This document shows, in pieces, positions 16,997 through 25,306 of a stretch of 64,000 nt of DNA. A program made the translations under genes and the position numbers. Below the pieces are notes generated by a model. It saw nothing but the letters and a program-made list of their open reading frames with translations, did not search any database and had not been told where the DNA came from. The DNA is from CAZJAH01 sp964544155 (GTDB lineage: Bacteria > Bacteroidota > Ignavibacteria > Kapaibacteriales > UBA2268). Location: positions 49,370 through 113,369 of the forward strand of contig CAZJAH010000005.1 in assembly GCA_964544155.1 (NCBI GenBank). Direction: 5' to 3'. The first letter of the stretch is position 1. Every line of letters starts with the position of its first letter.

Positions 16997-17106
16997 TTGT
17001 CACCTGCATTGTTAAATGATTTTCATGTACGCAAAGCGGTAAAATGTTTCGTCATAATAACGTCAGTAAAACAAAATGAAATGTTGCTAATATTAGCCAA
17101 TTTGTT

Positions 17107-17114
17107 TATCTTTG
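17107..17114 (+). promoter_or_regulatory. Candidate Bacteroidota-type -7 box
   Basis: TATCTTTG matches the TAnnTTTG -7 consensus of Bacteroidota housekeeping promoters, with a TTG about 20 bases upstream (-33 region). It lies about 130 bases before the TPR lipoprotein gene. This is a weak motif match only. Confidence 0.22.
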
Positions 17115-17244
17115 ATTATGTGATTAAATTCACTATTTAAGGTAAATTAATTGAATTTCTTATATTAAAATAGCCTTATTGATAAATTTTGTTTAAATGT
17201 ATTGGCGAATTAATTTACCGGATTGCTCATAATATTATATTGGC

Positions 17245-19407
17245 ATGAGATCAAAATTATTAAAAATATTCATATTCGGCACCCTGATGATATTCGGGGC
17301 GGCCTGCCATCAGTGGGATAACTTCACCACTTACTTCAATACTTATTACAACGCTGACCGGCTGATGGATGAATCTGAGGATGAATTTGATTACCAGGAC
17401 GAAAAAATACGCGTTACCCCAACGGTTTACGTTCCGGAGCCCGAAATCAAAAAGGATGATATAGAAACAGGCCCACCCCCCTTTGCAAGAGAATTCATTA
17501 TTTCGCAGCAACAGCTTCAGCCTGTCAAGGTAAAGCTGGATTCGGTATTGATAAAAGGCTCTAAAATACTGGCCAATCACCCTAAAAGCGATTTTGTGGA
17601 GGGAACATTATACTTGATGGCCAAGACCTATTTTTATAAGGGAGAATGGCTTCCTTCCCAGATAAAATGCAGCGAACTGGTTGATAAATATCCTGACGGC
17701 GAGTACTCTCCTGACGCCCATTTGCTATTATCCAAAAACCTGCTGATACAAAGGAAGTTTTACGCGGGTGAGATTATGCTTTCAAGGACGGTTGATGTAG
17801 CCTGGCAGCTTGGGAGGTATGATATCCTTTCAGAAGCTTTCAGGCTTGAAGCCGAGCTGGCACTGTACCAGGATGACCTCGATAAAGCGCTGAGGCCTTA
17901 TAAGCAGGCAGTAGCGCAGGGTGACGACGGCGAAATGCGCGCCCGCTGGCAAGTCGATCTGGCCGCCTTACTTTTCAGAATGCACGAATTTGAAAGAGCC
18001 GAAAGAGAATTTTCCAAAGTGCACGACTACAGCCCCGATTACCTGGCATATTTCGAAGCTAAGCTATACCGTGCTGCTTCACTTATTAGGCTTGAAAGAT
18101 TTGGCGAAGCGGAAAAAATACTCGAACAGCTGGAAAACGACGGCAAATTTGAAGAATGGACTCCCCATATTTTTTCCCAGAGGCTGCAGCTTCTCAGATT
18201 TCAGGAAAAAGAAAACGACCTTATTGAAGCCGAAAGATTCGCCGATTCAGCCTATGTTAATAATCCGGCTATAATGACTTATTATTATGAAAGGGGCATG
18301 GACTTCTACGAGCAGGATAATATGCTCAATGCCAGAAATTACTTCTCAAAATCCAGGACATTGAGGACGCCCGTATTCGATGCCTCTCAAAAAATGTATA
18401 ACCTCCTGACTATATACGATCAGCGCCGGAAACAGATAACAACTTCTTTCACAAAATTCAAAGCCGGAGAAGAACTTTCTGACAGCGCCAGGGTAAATAT
18501 GGCCATGAAACTGTTTGAGATAGGAAGGGTACAGGAGCAATTAGGCAAAACTGATTCAGCAGAATATTACTATGAAATGTCAGCTAAAGCCGCCCCGCCT
18601 GAACATTCGGATTCGCCGAGGTTTTACTATTCTTATGCCCGCTCCATAAGGGATAAAGACCCCTATAAAGCAGATTCCCTGCTTGAGCTGATAGTTAATT
18701 ATCATCCCATGACTGAATACGGCAAAGAATCAAGAATAGAACTCGGATTTACGGAAGCCTTTGTAATCGATACAGTAGGAGAGCTTTACCGCTCAGGCAA
18801 AAGCTTACTCGAACACGGCGAATATGATTACGCCGAGGAGCAGCTAAGGAAAATCTACAGCAAATATCCCGAAGATGATCTGGCTCCGAGGTCGCTTTAC
18901 GCTTTAGGCTGGCTTTACGAAAATGAAGTACATAATGTTGACAGCGCTCTGTATTTCTATAAAATATTAATAAGAAAATATCCGCGATCAGAATACGCAA
19001 AGGATGTAAAACCCGGCGTCGAATACCTGCTCGCTGTTCGAAACGGCGAAGAGCCGCCTGAAGACAGCCCCTCGCCAAAGAATATAAATGACAAAAGTGA
19101 ACAAGAAATAAGAGACGAGGTTAATCAAAGAGAAATGCTGAAAATGCAACAGCATATACAGCAGGCGCCTCCGGGGAATCTGGATATTAACCGCTCGAAA
19201 GACATACAGATCCAGGACGCGGTTAAAAATCCCGGCAGCCTGCTCGAAGGAGCTAAGGACGCCATTAAAAATCCAAAAAATCTACTCGAAGAAATGAAAC
19301 TGCCTTCACCTTCAAGTATTTTCGGTGGAGAAAAAGACGAAAACAAAAACAAAGAAATTAAAGAAAATAATAAATCCAACGCCCCTGATACCAGTGGCGC
19401 TAAATAA
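17245..19407 (+). CDS. Large tetratricopeptide-repeat lipoprotein (BamD/PorW-like)
   Basis: A 720-residue lipoprotein (signal ending IFGAAC, Cys21). Directly after the anchor comes WDNFTTYFNTYYNADRLMDE, a motif I associate with TPR lipoproteins of the FCB group that resemble SprE/PorW of the T9SS. Residues ~85-600 hold multiple TPR-like helical pairs, including BamD/YbgF-like AKTYFYKGEWLPSQIKCSEL and EEQLRKIYSKYPEDDLAPRS. The last ~110 residues are low-complexity, charged and Gln/Asn/Lys-rich. It probably faces the periplasm on the outer membrane and scaffolds envelope assembly or secretion. The PorW-like role is inference; only the TPR and lipoprotein calls are firm. Confidence 0.75.
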   Translation: MRSKLLKIFIFGTLMIFGAACHQWDNFTTYFNTYYNADRLMDESEDEFDYQDEKIRVTPTVYVPEPEIKKDDIETGPPPFAREFIISQQQLQPVKVKLDSVLIKGSKILANHPKSDFVEGTLYLMAKTYFYKGEWLPSQIKCSELVDKYPDGEYSPDAHLLLSKNLLIQRKFYAGEIMLSRTVDVAWQLGRYDILSEAFRLEAELALYQDDLDKALRPYKQAVAQGDDGEMRARWQVDLAALLFRMHEFERAEREFSKVHDYSPDYLAYFEAKLYRAASLIRLERFGEAEKILEQLENDGKFEEWTPHIFSQRLQLLRFQEKENDLIEAERFADSAYVNNPAIMTYYYERGMDFYEQDNMLNARNYFSKSRTLRTPVFDASQKMYNLLTIYDQRRKQITTSFTKFKAGEELSDSARVNMAMKLFEIGRVQEQLGKTDSAEYYYEMSAKAAPPEHSDSPRFYYSYARSIRDKDPYKADSLLELIVNYHPMTEYGKESRIELGFTEAFVIDTVGELYRSGKSLLEHGEYDYAEEQLRKIYSKYPEDDLAPRSLYALGWLYENEVHNVDSALYFYKILIRKYPRSEYAKDVKPGVEYLLAVRNGEEPPEDSPSPKNINDKSEQEIRDEVNQREMLKMQQHIQQAPPGNLDINRSKDIQIQDAVKNPGSLLEGAKDAIKNPKNLLEEMKLPSPSSIFGGEKDENKNKEIKENNKSNAPDTSGAK

Positions 19408-19437
19408 TAATTTTTTGAATGAAAACCTTATTTGCTT

Positions 19438-20574
19438 ATGGAAATTTCTACTTCCTCGAAAAATAAAAACCAGGAAAATATAGAAAAAATCGTATTTAAC
19501 GGTCTGCATGATCGAATAACTTTGCTTGAAAAACAGCTGGCCTGGTATAAATCTTTTTTTGATAATGCCACCGATGCGGTATTTATGGTCCAGCCGGAAT
19601 CATGGAGTATTCTGGATGCCAATGATTACGCTGCCGTACTGCTGAATACCGAAAAGAACGAGTTGATAGGCTCAATTCTTCCCCAGTTCAGAAGAATTTT
19701 TAAATTACTGAAAAAAAGCAGTTCGCCGAGTGTTCTTAGCGAGCTTACATTAGATAAGCCCGACGGCAGTTCTATCATGGTCGAGGTATCAGCCAGGTTT
19801 ATGAAATACCACGACCAAAAGCTTATACAGGCGATCGCCAGAGACGTCAGCGAGCAGCACGCGCTCACTGATAAGCTGGTACAGGCCGATAAGCTCGTGC
19901 TGCTCGGACAGCTTTCGGCAGGTGTAGCCCATGAGATAAGAAATCCTCTGGCAGCTGTCAATCTGAATCTTCAGATGCTTAAAAGGAATATGAATGAGGA
20001 TTCGCCAAATCAAAGCTATCTGCGAACGGCCCTGCAGGGAGTTGACCGAATATCAAGAATAGTAGAGGTAACACTCAATTTCTCGAGGCCAACCGTAGCT
20101 GATATTAAAGAAATAAATCTGAATTTGCTTCTTCCCGCAGCTCTTGAACTTGTATCATCGATGCTTAAACGGAAAGAAATCAGGATAGAGCTCGATTTTG
20201 ATGATAAACTTCCTGCCGTTCCCGCTGATTATAAACAGATGCAGCAGGTATTCATCAATCTGATCACTAACGCTGCCGACGCCATCAAAACCGGGGGCAG
20301 CATCAAAATAAAGTCTTATCTTGAACATACAGGCGGGCCAAAAGGCGGTAATTTTGCCGTAGTGGCCATTCAGGACTCAGGCTGCGGCATTCAGCCCGAA
20401 GACCTCCCTAAGATATTCAACCCGTTTTTTACAAGAAAAGCGGAAGGTACCGGACTCGGACTGCCGATAACACAAAGAATATTATATAATCATAATGGTA
20501 TAATTGATGTTGAAAGCGCCACCGGTAAAGGAACGACTTTTTACGTCAAGCTGCCTTTGCCCGATAATAATTAA
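19438..20574 (+). CDS. PAS-domain sensor histidine kinase, NtrB-like
   Basis: A 378-residue cytoplasmic kinase without membrane segments. After a short coiled N-terminus, a PAS domain spans ~38-145 (FFDNATDAVFMVQPESW, then IQAIARDVSEQ). The HisKA domain has His165 in SAGVAHEIRNPLAAVNLNL, and the HATPase domain has NLITNAADAI, DSGCGIQPEDLPKIFNPFFT and GTGLGLPIT. This layout and sequence fit NtrB/ZraS-type kinases that control sigma-54 activators. The gene for such an activator follows after 24 bases, so the two form a cognate pair. I use the ATG at 19438 rather than the TTG six bases earlier. The PAS ligand is unknown. Confidence 0.92.
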   Translation: MEISTSSKNKNQENIEKIVFNGLHDRITLLEKQLAWYKSFFDNATDAVFMVQPESWSILDANDYAAVLLNTEKNELIGSILPQFRRIFKLLKKSSSPSVLSELTLDKPDGSSIMVEVSARFMKYHDQKLIQAIARDVSEQHALTDKLVQADKLVLLGQLSAGVAHEIRNPLAAVNLNLQMLKRNMNEDSPNQSYLRTALQGVDRISRIVEVTLNFSRPTVADIKEINLNLLLPAALELVSSMLKRKEIRIELDFDDKLPAVPADYKQMQQVFINLITNAADAIKTGGSIKIKSYLEHTGGPKGGNFAVVAIQDSGCGIQPEDLPKIFNPFFTRKAEGTGLGLPITQRILYNHNGIIDVESATGKGTTFYVKLPLPDNN

Positions 20575-20598
20575 TTTTTAAATTTTAATGGAAAAATC

Positions 20599-22020
20599 GT
20601 GGGAAAATTAAATTACAGCATAGTTGTTATCGAGGATGACCCTCTTGTTAATTCGACGGTAAGGGATATTCTAAGTTCAAAGTATAATAAGGTCACAACC
20701 TTTACCGATGCTGAACAGGCACAGGATGAACTCCACATGATAGGGCCCGACCTGGTGCTGCTTGATATTTTCCTCGGCCATGCCAACGGCCTTGATATAT
20801 TAGAACAGCTCAGAAAGCAGGGCTATACGATGCCCGTAATAATGATGACCGCTTTTTCCGATATTAAAATGGCAGTCAGGGCCATGAAGCTCGGCGCTGA
20901 AGACTTTATTGTGAAGCCGCTCGACTTAGAACAGCTGGAAGTTTCGGTAGAAAGATCACTTAAGAACTATGACCTTAAACGCCAGGTGGATATACTTTCC
21001 GAACAGATTAAAGAAACCCGTCCCAGCCAGATTCTCGGCAATTCCAGCGGAATGGCCAAAGCGCTTGACATGGCCAAAATAGTAGCTTCCGCTGAAGACA
21101 CAACAGCTCTTATTTTGGGTGAATCAGGCACCGGCAAAGAACTTATCGCAAGATTTATACATGACAATTCGCCCAGGAAAAACGGGCCATTCATAACTAT
21201 TAACTGCGGCGCGATCCCCAAAGAGCTTGCCGAAAACGAACTTTTCGGCTACGAGCGCGGAGCTTTTACCGGCGCTACCGAAAAAATCAAACAGGGCAAA
21301 TTCGAACAGGCCCAGCACGGAACAATTCTACTTGATGAGATAGCCGAGCTCAGCCTTGAATTACAGGTAAAACTGCTGAGAGTACTACAGGAAAAAAAGT
21401 TTTACAGACTGGGCGGCTCTAAAGAGATTTCTGTTGATGTGCGGGTAATTGCCTCTACTAACAGAGAGCTTGAAAAGCTTGTCGAAGAAGAAAAATTCAG
21501 AGAAGACTTATTTTACAGGCTTAATGTGGCTCGTATTAAATTGCCGCCGCTAAGAGACAGAGGCGATGATATAATCCAGCTTGCAACTTCGTTTATCAAT
21601 GAATTCAATAATAAGTTCGGAAAAAATATCAGCGGTTTTACAAAAGAAGCCACAGATATTATGAAGAACTATTACTGGAAGGGCAATGTCAGAGAACTGC
21701 GTAATGTAATCGAAAGAATTGTACTGCTTGAAAACGGAGACCTTATCACCAAAGAATCCCTCGATTTTCTTAAAAACGGTATCAGATCGACAACGGCGGC
21801 AAACGCTGATATTCACCTTTCGGAAGGACAGCATTACCTTAAGATAGCTCCTAACGGAGTTACTATGAATGATGTGCTTAAAGACCTGATAATACAGACT
21901 TTGAAGATCACCGGTGGTAATCAGATCAAAGCAGCTAAATTACTGAGTATATCAAGAGCAAAGCTCAGATACAGGATTGAGCAGCTCGGTATTAACATTT
22001 CCGGTAAAAATATTACATAA
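20599..22020 (+). CDS. Sigma-54-dependent response regulator, NtrC family
   Basis: A 473-residue transcription activator. It has a receiver domain (~7-120, phospho-acceptor Asp56 in LLDIFLG), an AAA+ domain with Walker A GESGTGKE (174-181), the sigma-54 contact loop GAFTGA (221-226), Walker B LLDEIAEL and an arginine-finger region FREDLFYRLNV, then a Fis-type helix-turn-helix (GGNQIKAAKLLSISRAKLRYRIEQLG). It therefore opens sigma-54 promoter complexes when phosphorylated, presumably by the kinase encoded just upstream. Translation most likely begins at the GTG at 20599; the nearby ATG is out of frame. Its targets are unknown, but the chemotaxis genes lie directly downstream. Confidence 0.94.
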   Translation: MGKLNYSIVVIEDDPLVNSTVRDILSSKYNKVTTFTDAEQAQDELHMIGPDLVLLDIFLGHANGLDILEQLRKQGYTMPVIMMTAFSDIKMAVRAMKLGAEDFIVKPLDLEQLEVSVERSLKNYDLKRQVDILSEQIKETRPSQILGNSSGMAKALDMAKIVASAEDTTALILGESGTGKELIARFIHDNSPRKNGPFITINCGAIPKELAENELFGYERGAFTGATEKIKQGKFEQAQHGTILLDEIAELSLELQVKLLRVLQEKKFYRLGGSKEISVDVRVIASTNRELEKLVEEEKFREDLFYRLNVARIKLPPLRDRGDDIIQLATSFINEFNNKFGKNISGFTKEATDIMKNYYWKGNVRELRNVIERIVLLENGDLITKESLDFLKNGIRSTTAANADIHLSEGQHYLKIAPNGVTMNDVLKDLIIQTLKITGGNQIKAAKLLSISRAKLRYRIEQLGINISGKNIT

Positions 22021-22130
22021 AAATTAATTTTTAGTCAAATATTGCTCGGCAATAATATTCTCATTGTTTAATAGTAACAGTTAATTATATTTATACTCAA
22101 ACTATATTAGAAGAGTATTTCTAAAAAAAT

Positions 22131-22173
22131 ATTAATTAATTATCGGACAGAAAGTTCCGATAATTTAATTAAT
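22131..22173. promoter_or_regulatory. Long AT-rich hairpin between ntrC-like and HEAT genes
   Basis: ATTAATTAATTATCGGA (22131-22147) pairs with TCCGATAAT plus TAATTAAT (22156-22173) through about 17 base pairs with one bulged T and an 8-base loop. No T tract follows on the plus strand, so it is more likely an operator or mRNA structure than a simple terminator. It lies about 45 bases before the HEAT-repeat gene. Confidence 0.4.
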
Positions 22174-22218
22174 TAAGAAAGAAAGAATTTTAATAATTGC
22201 TTTTATAAAATTTAAAAG

Positions 22219-23574
22219 ATGACAACTAAATCGGAAGCCGAAATATTAATATCTGATCCTAATGCTGAACATCGAAAGAAAGCTGCTGACAACATATTGA
22301 AAATGCGGGCTTTTGACGAAGCATCCATTAGCGCTTTGATCCTTGGCTTATCTGACAGCGACCCGGGGGTTAGAGACAGTTGCGCAAGAGCATTATCAGT
22401 TCAGGATGCCGTTCACGCAGGAGAACGAGCCGCAGCAGCAGCTCCGTTAATAGCCAATGATGAAATTGTGGTGCGCAATCTGGCCGGAGAAATTCTAATC
22501 AAGCTCGAAGCATCGGCCCATCCCAGCCTTATTCCGCTTTTAAAGCATCCAAACAAAGATGTCAGAAAGTACGCTTGCGATATATTGGGGATTACCGGCA
22601 ACAGCTCAGTCAGTAATTATTTATACCCTCTTCTTGAAGATAATGATATAAATGTTGCCGCTTCGGCTGTTGAAGCATTAGGAAATACCGGATCTGAAAA
22701 AGCAGTAGATTTCTTAATAGATAAATACGAAAAGAATGAAGACCTAAAGCCATTCATAATCGAAGCAATAGGTAAAATCGGGGGTATTAACGCTCAGGCT
22801 TTTCTAATAGCCAAAATGAAAGAAGAAAAGGACAGGTTCCTGAATACCGCCTGCATAGACGCGCTTGCATACAGCGGCGAAGATATTTCGCTCAGCTGGC
22901 TGCTAATAGACGAATTAGAGAATACTCCCAAACAGCTTCAACCCGTTCTGCTTAAAACCATTTTTGCAATTGCTCACAGAACCCGCGGCAGTATCGAATT
23001 CCCCGTGAAATACAAACCTTTGGCAAGACAAGCAGCTAATGACGATGACCCTGAAATAATGGCGGCAGGCCTGATAGCCTTAGGTGACTGCTACGATATT
23101 GAAGACCTTCCCTATATCATTAAAATTCTGAACATTGATGATACTGATATACAGGAACATATATTTTACAGGCTCCTGGTGAATTCCGCCCCCGAAGTGA
23201 TCAGAGAATTTATGGTTACATATTACAACAGTATCAGCACAGACGGGATATTTCATGAATTCATAGCATTTTCTGTTTCGTATATGGACAAAGCGCCTGA
23301 GAAAAACATTGTAGAAGTAATTAATACAGCCTTAGATCTGAGTATAAGCGGCCCTCCGACTGATAAAAACAAAATCGCAGTTCTGCTATCCGGATATGGA
23401 TCATTATTTACCAAGTCGTTAAAGGAAAAAATATTAATTTCAAAAATCGGCGATATTGAAGATATCATAGACTTTACAAAAGGCATCCCAAATGAAGGAA
23501 TTATAAACGAGATACTGTCATTCAAAATAGAAAATCGGGAAATAAAAGATAAACTCAGAAAAATCAGGAATTAG
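22219..23574 (+). CDS. HEAT-repeat protein encoded next to cheR
   Basis: A 451-residue cytoplasmic protein made mostly of HEAT / PBS-lyase-like helical repeats, clearest from ~30 to 260 (for example VRDSCARALSVQDAVH, VRKYACDILGITGN, VAASAVEALGNTGS, and FIIEAIGKIGG). The C-terminal ~180 residues are helical and less repetitive. No catalytic motif is visible, so a scaffold role is likely. The cheR start follows nine bases after its stop, which ties it to the chemosensory operon. HEAT proteins occur beside chemosensory genes in several phyla, and I infer that it docks to a Che component or to the flagellar/pilus output. Confidence 0.8.
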   Translation: MTTKSEAEILISDPNAEHRKKAADNILKMRAFDEASISALILGLSDSDPGVRDSCARALSVQDAVHAGERAAAAAPLIANDEIVVRNLAGEILIKLEASAHPSLIPLLKHPNKDVRKYACDILGITGNSSVSNYLYPLLEDNDINVAASAVEALGNTGSEKAVDFLIDKYEKNEDLKPFIIEAIGKIGGINAQAFLIAKMKEEKDRFLNTACIDALAYSGEDISLSWLLIDELENTPKQLQPVLLKTIFAIAHRTRGSIEFPVKYKPLARQAANDDDPEIMAAGLIALGDCYDIEDLPYIIKILNIDDTDIQEHIFYRLLVNSAPEVIREFMVTYYNSISTDGIFHEFIAFSVSYMDKAPEKNIVEVINTALDLSISGPPTDKNKIAVLLSGYGSLFTKSLKEKILISKIGDIEDIIDFTKGIPNEGIINEILSFKIENREIKDKLRKIRN

Positions 23575-23583
23575 CATATACTT

Positions 23584-24495
23584 ATGTCACAATTGTTTAA
23601 ATTTGGCCCTAAAAAGCAGCCCCCGGCAAGCAGAATACCGCAGCCGGGAGTCCCTGACAGCAAGATGGAAATGGACGATGAGATATTTGCCCGACTCCGG
23701 GATACCATTTATAACCTGTGCGGGATTTACTACACCGAAAGCAAGAAATACCTTCTCGAAGGCAGGATATTAAAAAGGATTGCCGCCCGCAACTTGAAAT
23801 CTTTTGAGGATTACCTCAGCCTGCTTAATTCTCCTGCCGGCAGAACCGAACTGAATGACCTCTTTGAAGCCATAACCATCAACGAGACATATTTTTTCAG
23901 GGCTCCGCAGCAGTTCACGGCTTTCGAAGAAGTTGTGGCTCCAGAGATCATTGAAAACAAAAAGGGGCTGATTAAACCGGTTTTCAAAATTTGGAGCGCA
24001 GCCGCTTCTACCGGCGAGGAAGCCTATACCCTGGCTATCCTGATAAAGGAAAAACTTCAGCCTAAATTTCCTAATGTTACATTCCAGATATTTGGCAGCG
24101 ATATTAATAATCAGGTTCTTGAAAAAGCTAAAACAGGAATTTACAAAGAATACGCTATCAGGAACATGCCCCCTGAATATCTAAAAAAGTACTTCATCCA
24201 ATCGGGAAATACTTACGCGCTTAAAGATGATATCAAAAGAATGGTAAAATTTGCTAATTTAAATCTATATGATGAACATTCTGTCAGATCGTTAAATAAC
24301 TGCGATATAATTTTTTGCGCCAACGTTCTTATTTATTTCGATATTCCGTCGAAACAAAAGGTAGTATCGAATCTTTATGATACATTAAACAAAGGCGGCT
24401 ACTTATTCATAGGTTATTCGGAGTCGCTGCACGGGATAAGCAAAGCTTTTAAGCTTATTCATTTACCCAAAGCAATGGTATACAAAAAAGAATAA
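23584..24495 (+). CDS. cheR: CheR chemoreceptor glutamate methyltransferase
   Basis: A 303-residue SAM-dependent methyltransferase that methylates glutamates on chemoreceptors for adaptation. A ~30-residue Pro-rich N-terminal extension precedes the CheR N-terminal helical domain (~33-90). The catalytic domain contains TINETYFFR (~98-106), the SAM-binding segment KIWSAAASTGEEAYTLAI (~136-153), FGSDIN, and the region FCANVLIYFDIPSKQKVV. The C-terminal GGYLFIGYSESLHG is typical. No C-terminal TPR extension or receptor-tail docking domain is present. It opens the che gene run and is counteracted by CheB, encoded at 28.6 kb. Confidence 0.95.
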   Translation: MSQLFKFGPKKQPPASRIPQPGVPDSKMEMDDEIFARLRDTIYNLCGIYYTESKKYLLEGRILKRIAARNLKSFEDYLSLLNSPAGRTELNDLFEAITINETYFFRAPQQFTAFEEVVAPEIIENKKGLIKPVFKIWSAAASTGEEAYTLAILIKEKLQPKFPNVTFQIFGSDINNQVLEKAKTGIYKEYAIRNMPPEYLKKYFIQSGNTYALKDDIKRMVKFANLNLYDEHSVRSLNNCDIIFCANVLIYFDIPSKQKVVSNLYDTLNKGGYLFIGYSESLHGISKAFKLIHLPKAMVYKKE

Positions 24496-24518
24496 ATTAA
24501 ACATAGAAGTGTTGTTAA

Positions 24519-24887
24519 ATGTCAAAAACAATATTGGTAGCTGAAGATTCCGCCTCTGTGCGGAAATTTATAACCCTTGCCTTAAAAATCAAAGGTATGA
24601 AGGTTATTACGGCTGTAGACGGAATGGAAGCCCTGGAACTTTTGCCAAAAGAAAGGATTGATCTTTTAATAACTGATCTCAATATGCCTAACATTGACGG
24701 CCTGAGATTAATTAAAGCAATCAGAAGCGACGCCCAGTATTCGGCGCTTCCAATTATTGTGTTGTCTTCATTATCTAAAGCCGAAGACGTTGATGCCGGG
24801 ATCAAGGCTGGCGCCAATTCATATTTAATAAAACCTTTTAATACCAAAAGGATCCAATATGAAGTGGCTAAATACTTGGATATATAA
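24519..24887 (+). CDS. CheY-like response regulator (first copy)
   Basis: A 122-residue stand-alone receiver domain. It shows the acidic pair Glu9-Asp10, phospho-acceptor Asp53 (LLITDLNMPNIDG), the conserved Ser/Thr in VLSSLS and the Lys in SYLIKPF. There is no output domain, so it works by protein-protein binding. It differs from the second CheY at many surface positions, and its sequence is closer to the receivers paired with pilus or adventurous-motility systems than to the classic flagellar CheY. It may act as a phosphate sink or an alternative output. Confidence 0.9.
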   Translation: MSKTILVAEDSASVRKFITLALKIKGMKVITAVDGMEALELLPKERIDLLITDLNMPNIDGLRLIKAIRSDAQYSALPIIVLSSLSKAEDVDAGIKAGANSYLIKPFNTKRIQYEVAKYLDI

Positions 24888-24914
24888 TATTTGGAATTTT
24901 ATAAAGGATTAGAA

Positions 24915-25289
24915 ATGCGTTTTCTTGTTGTTGATGATTCTCCTACTATGAGAAGAATTGTAATAAACGCCTTAAAATCTTTCGGACATACCGAAGTAGT
25001 GGAAGCAGGCGACGGACAGGAAGCTATTGATAAGCTCGCTGTTGAACCTGTGGATTTCGTTATTACCGATTGGAACATGCCGAATATGTCCGGGCTCGAT
25101 CTTACCAAAAGTATAAGATCAAATGATAATTTAAAGCACCTGCCCATACTTATGGTCACTACACGGGGCCTTAAACAGGATATAATTGAAGCTTTAAAAG
25201 CAAAAGTAAATAATTATGTGGTCAAACCATTTACACCACAGGTTTTAAAGGAGAAAATTGAAGCCATTTTAAATGCAATAAAAAAATAA
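24915..25289 (+). CDS. cheY: Chemotaxis response regulator CheY (second copy)
   Basis: A 124-residue receiver. The start is the ATG at 24915 (MRFLVVDDSPTMRRIV), preceded by AAGGA; an in-frame TTG 24 bases upstream is unlikely to be used. The phospho-acceptor is Asp52 in ITDWNMPNMSGLDL, nearly identical to the DWNMPNMDG of E. coli CheY, and the conserved Thr and Lys lie in MVTTRG and NYVVKPF. This is the copy most likely to bind the FliM-type target in its phosphorylated form. The cheZ-like gene begins 17 bases after its stop, the standard cheY-cheZ arrangement. Confidence 0.94.
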   Translation: MRFLVVDDSPTMRRIVINALKSFGHTEVVEAGDGQEAIDKLAVEPVDFVITDWNMPNMSGLDLTKSIRSNDNLKHLPILMVTTRGLKQDIIEALKAKVNNYVVKPFTPQVLKEKIEAILNAIKK

Positions 25290-25306
25290 ACGGAGCCCGC
25301 TATAAC

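Noticed and set aside
24515..24847. Minus-strand frame opposite the first cheY
   Set aside because: It is antisense to a clear receiver domain with intact Asp53 and has no independent support.
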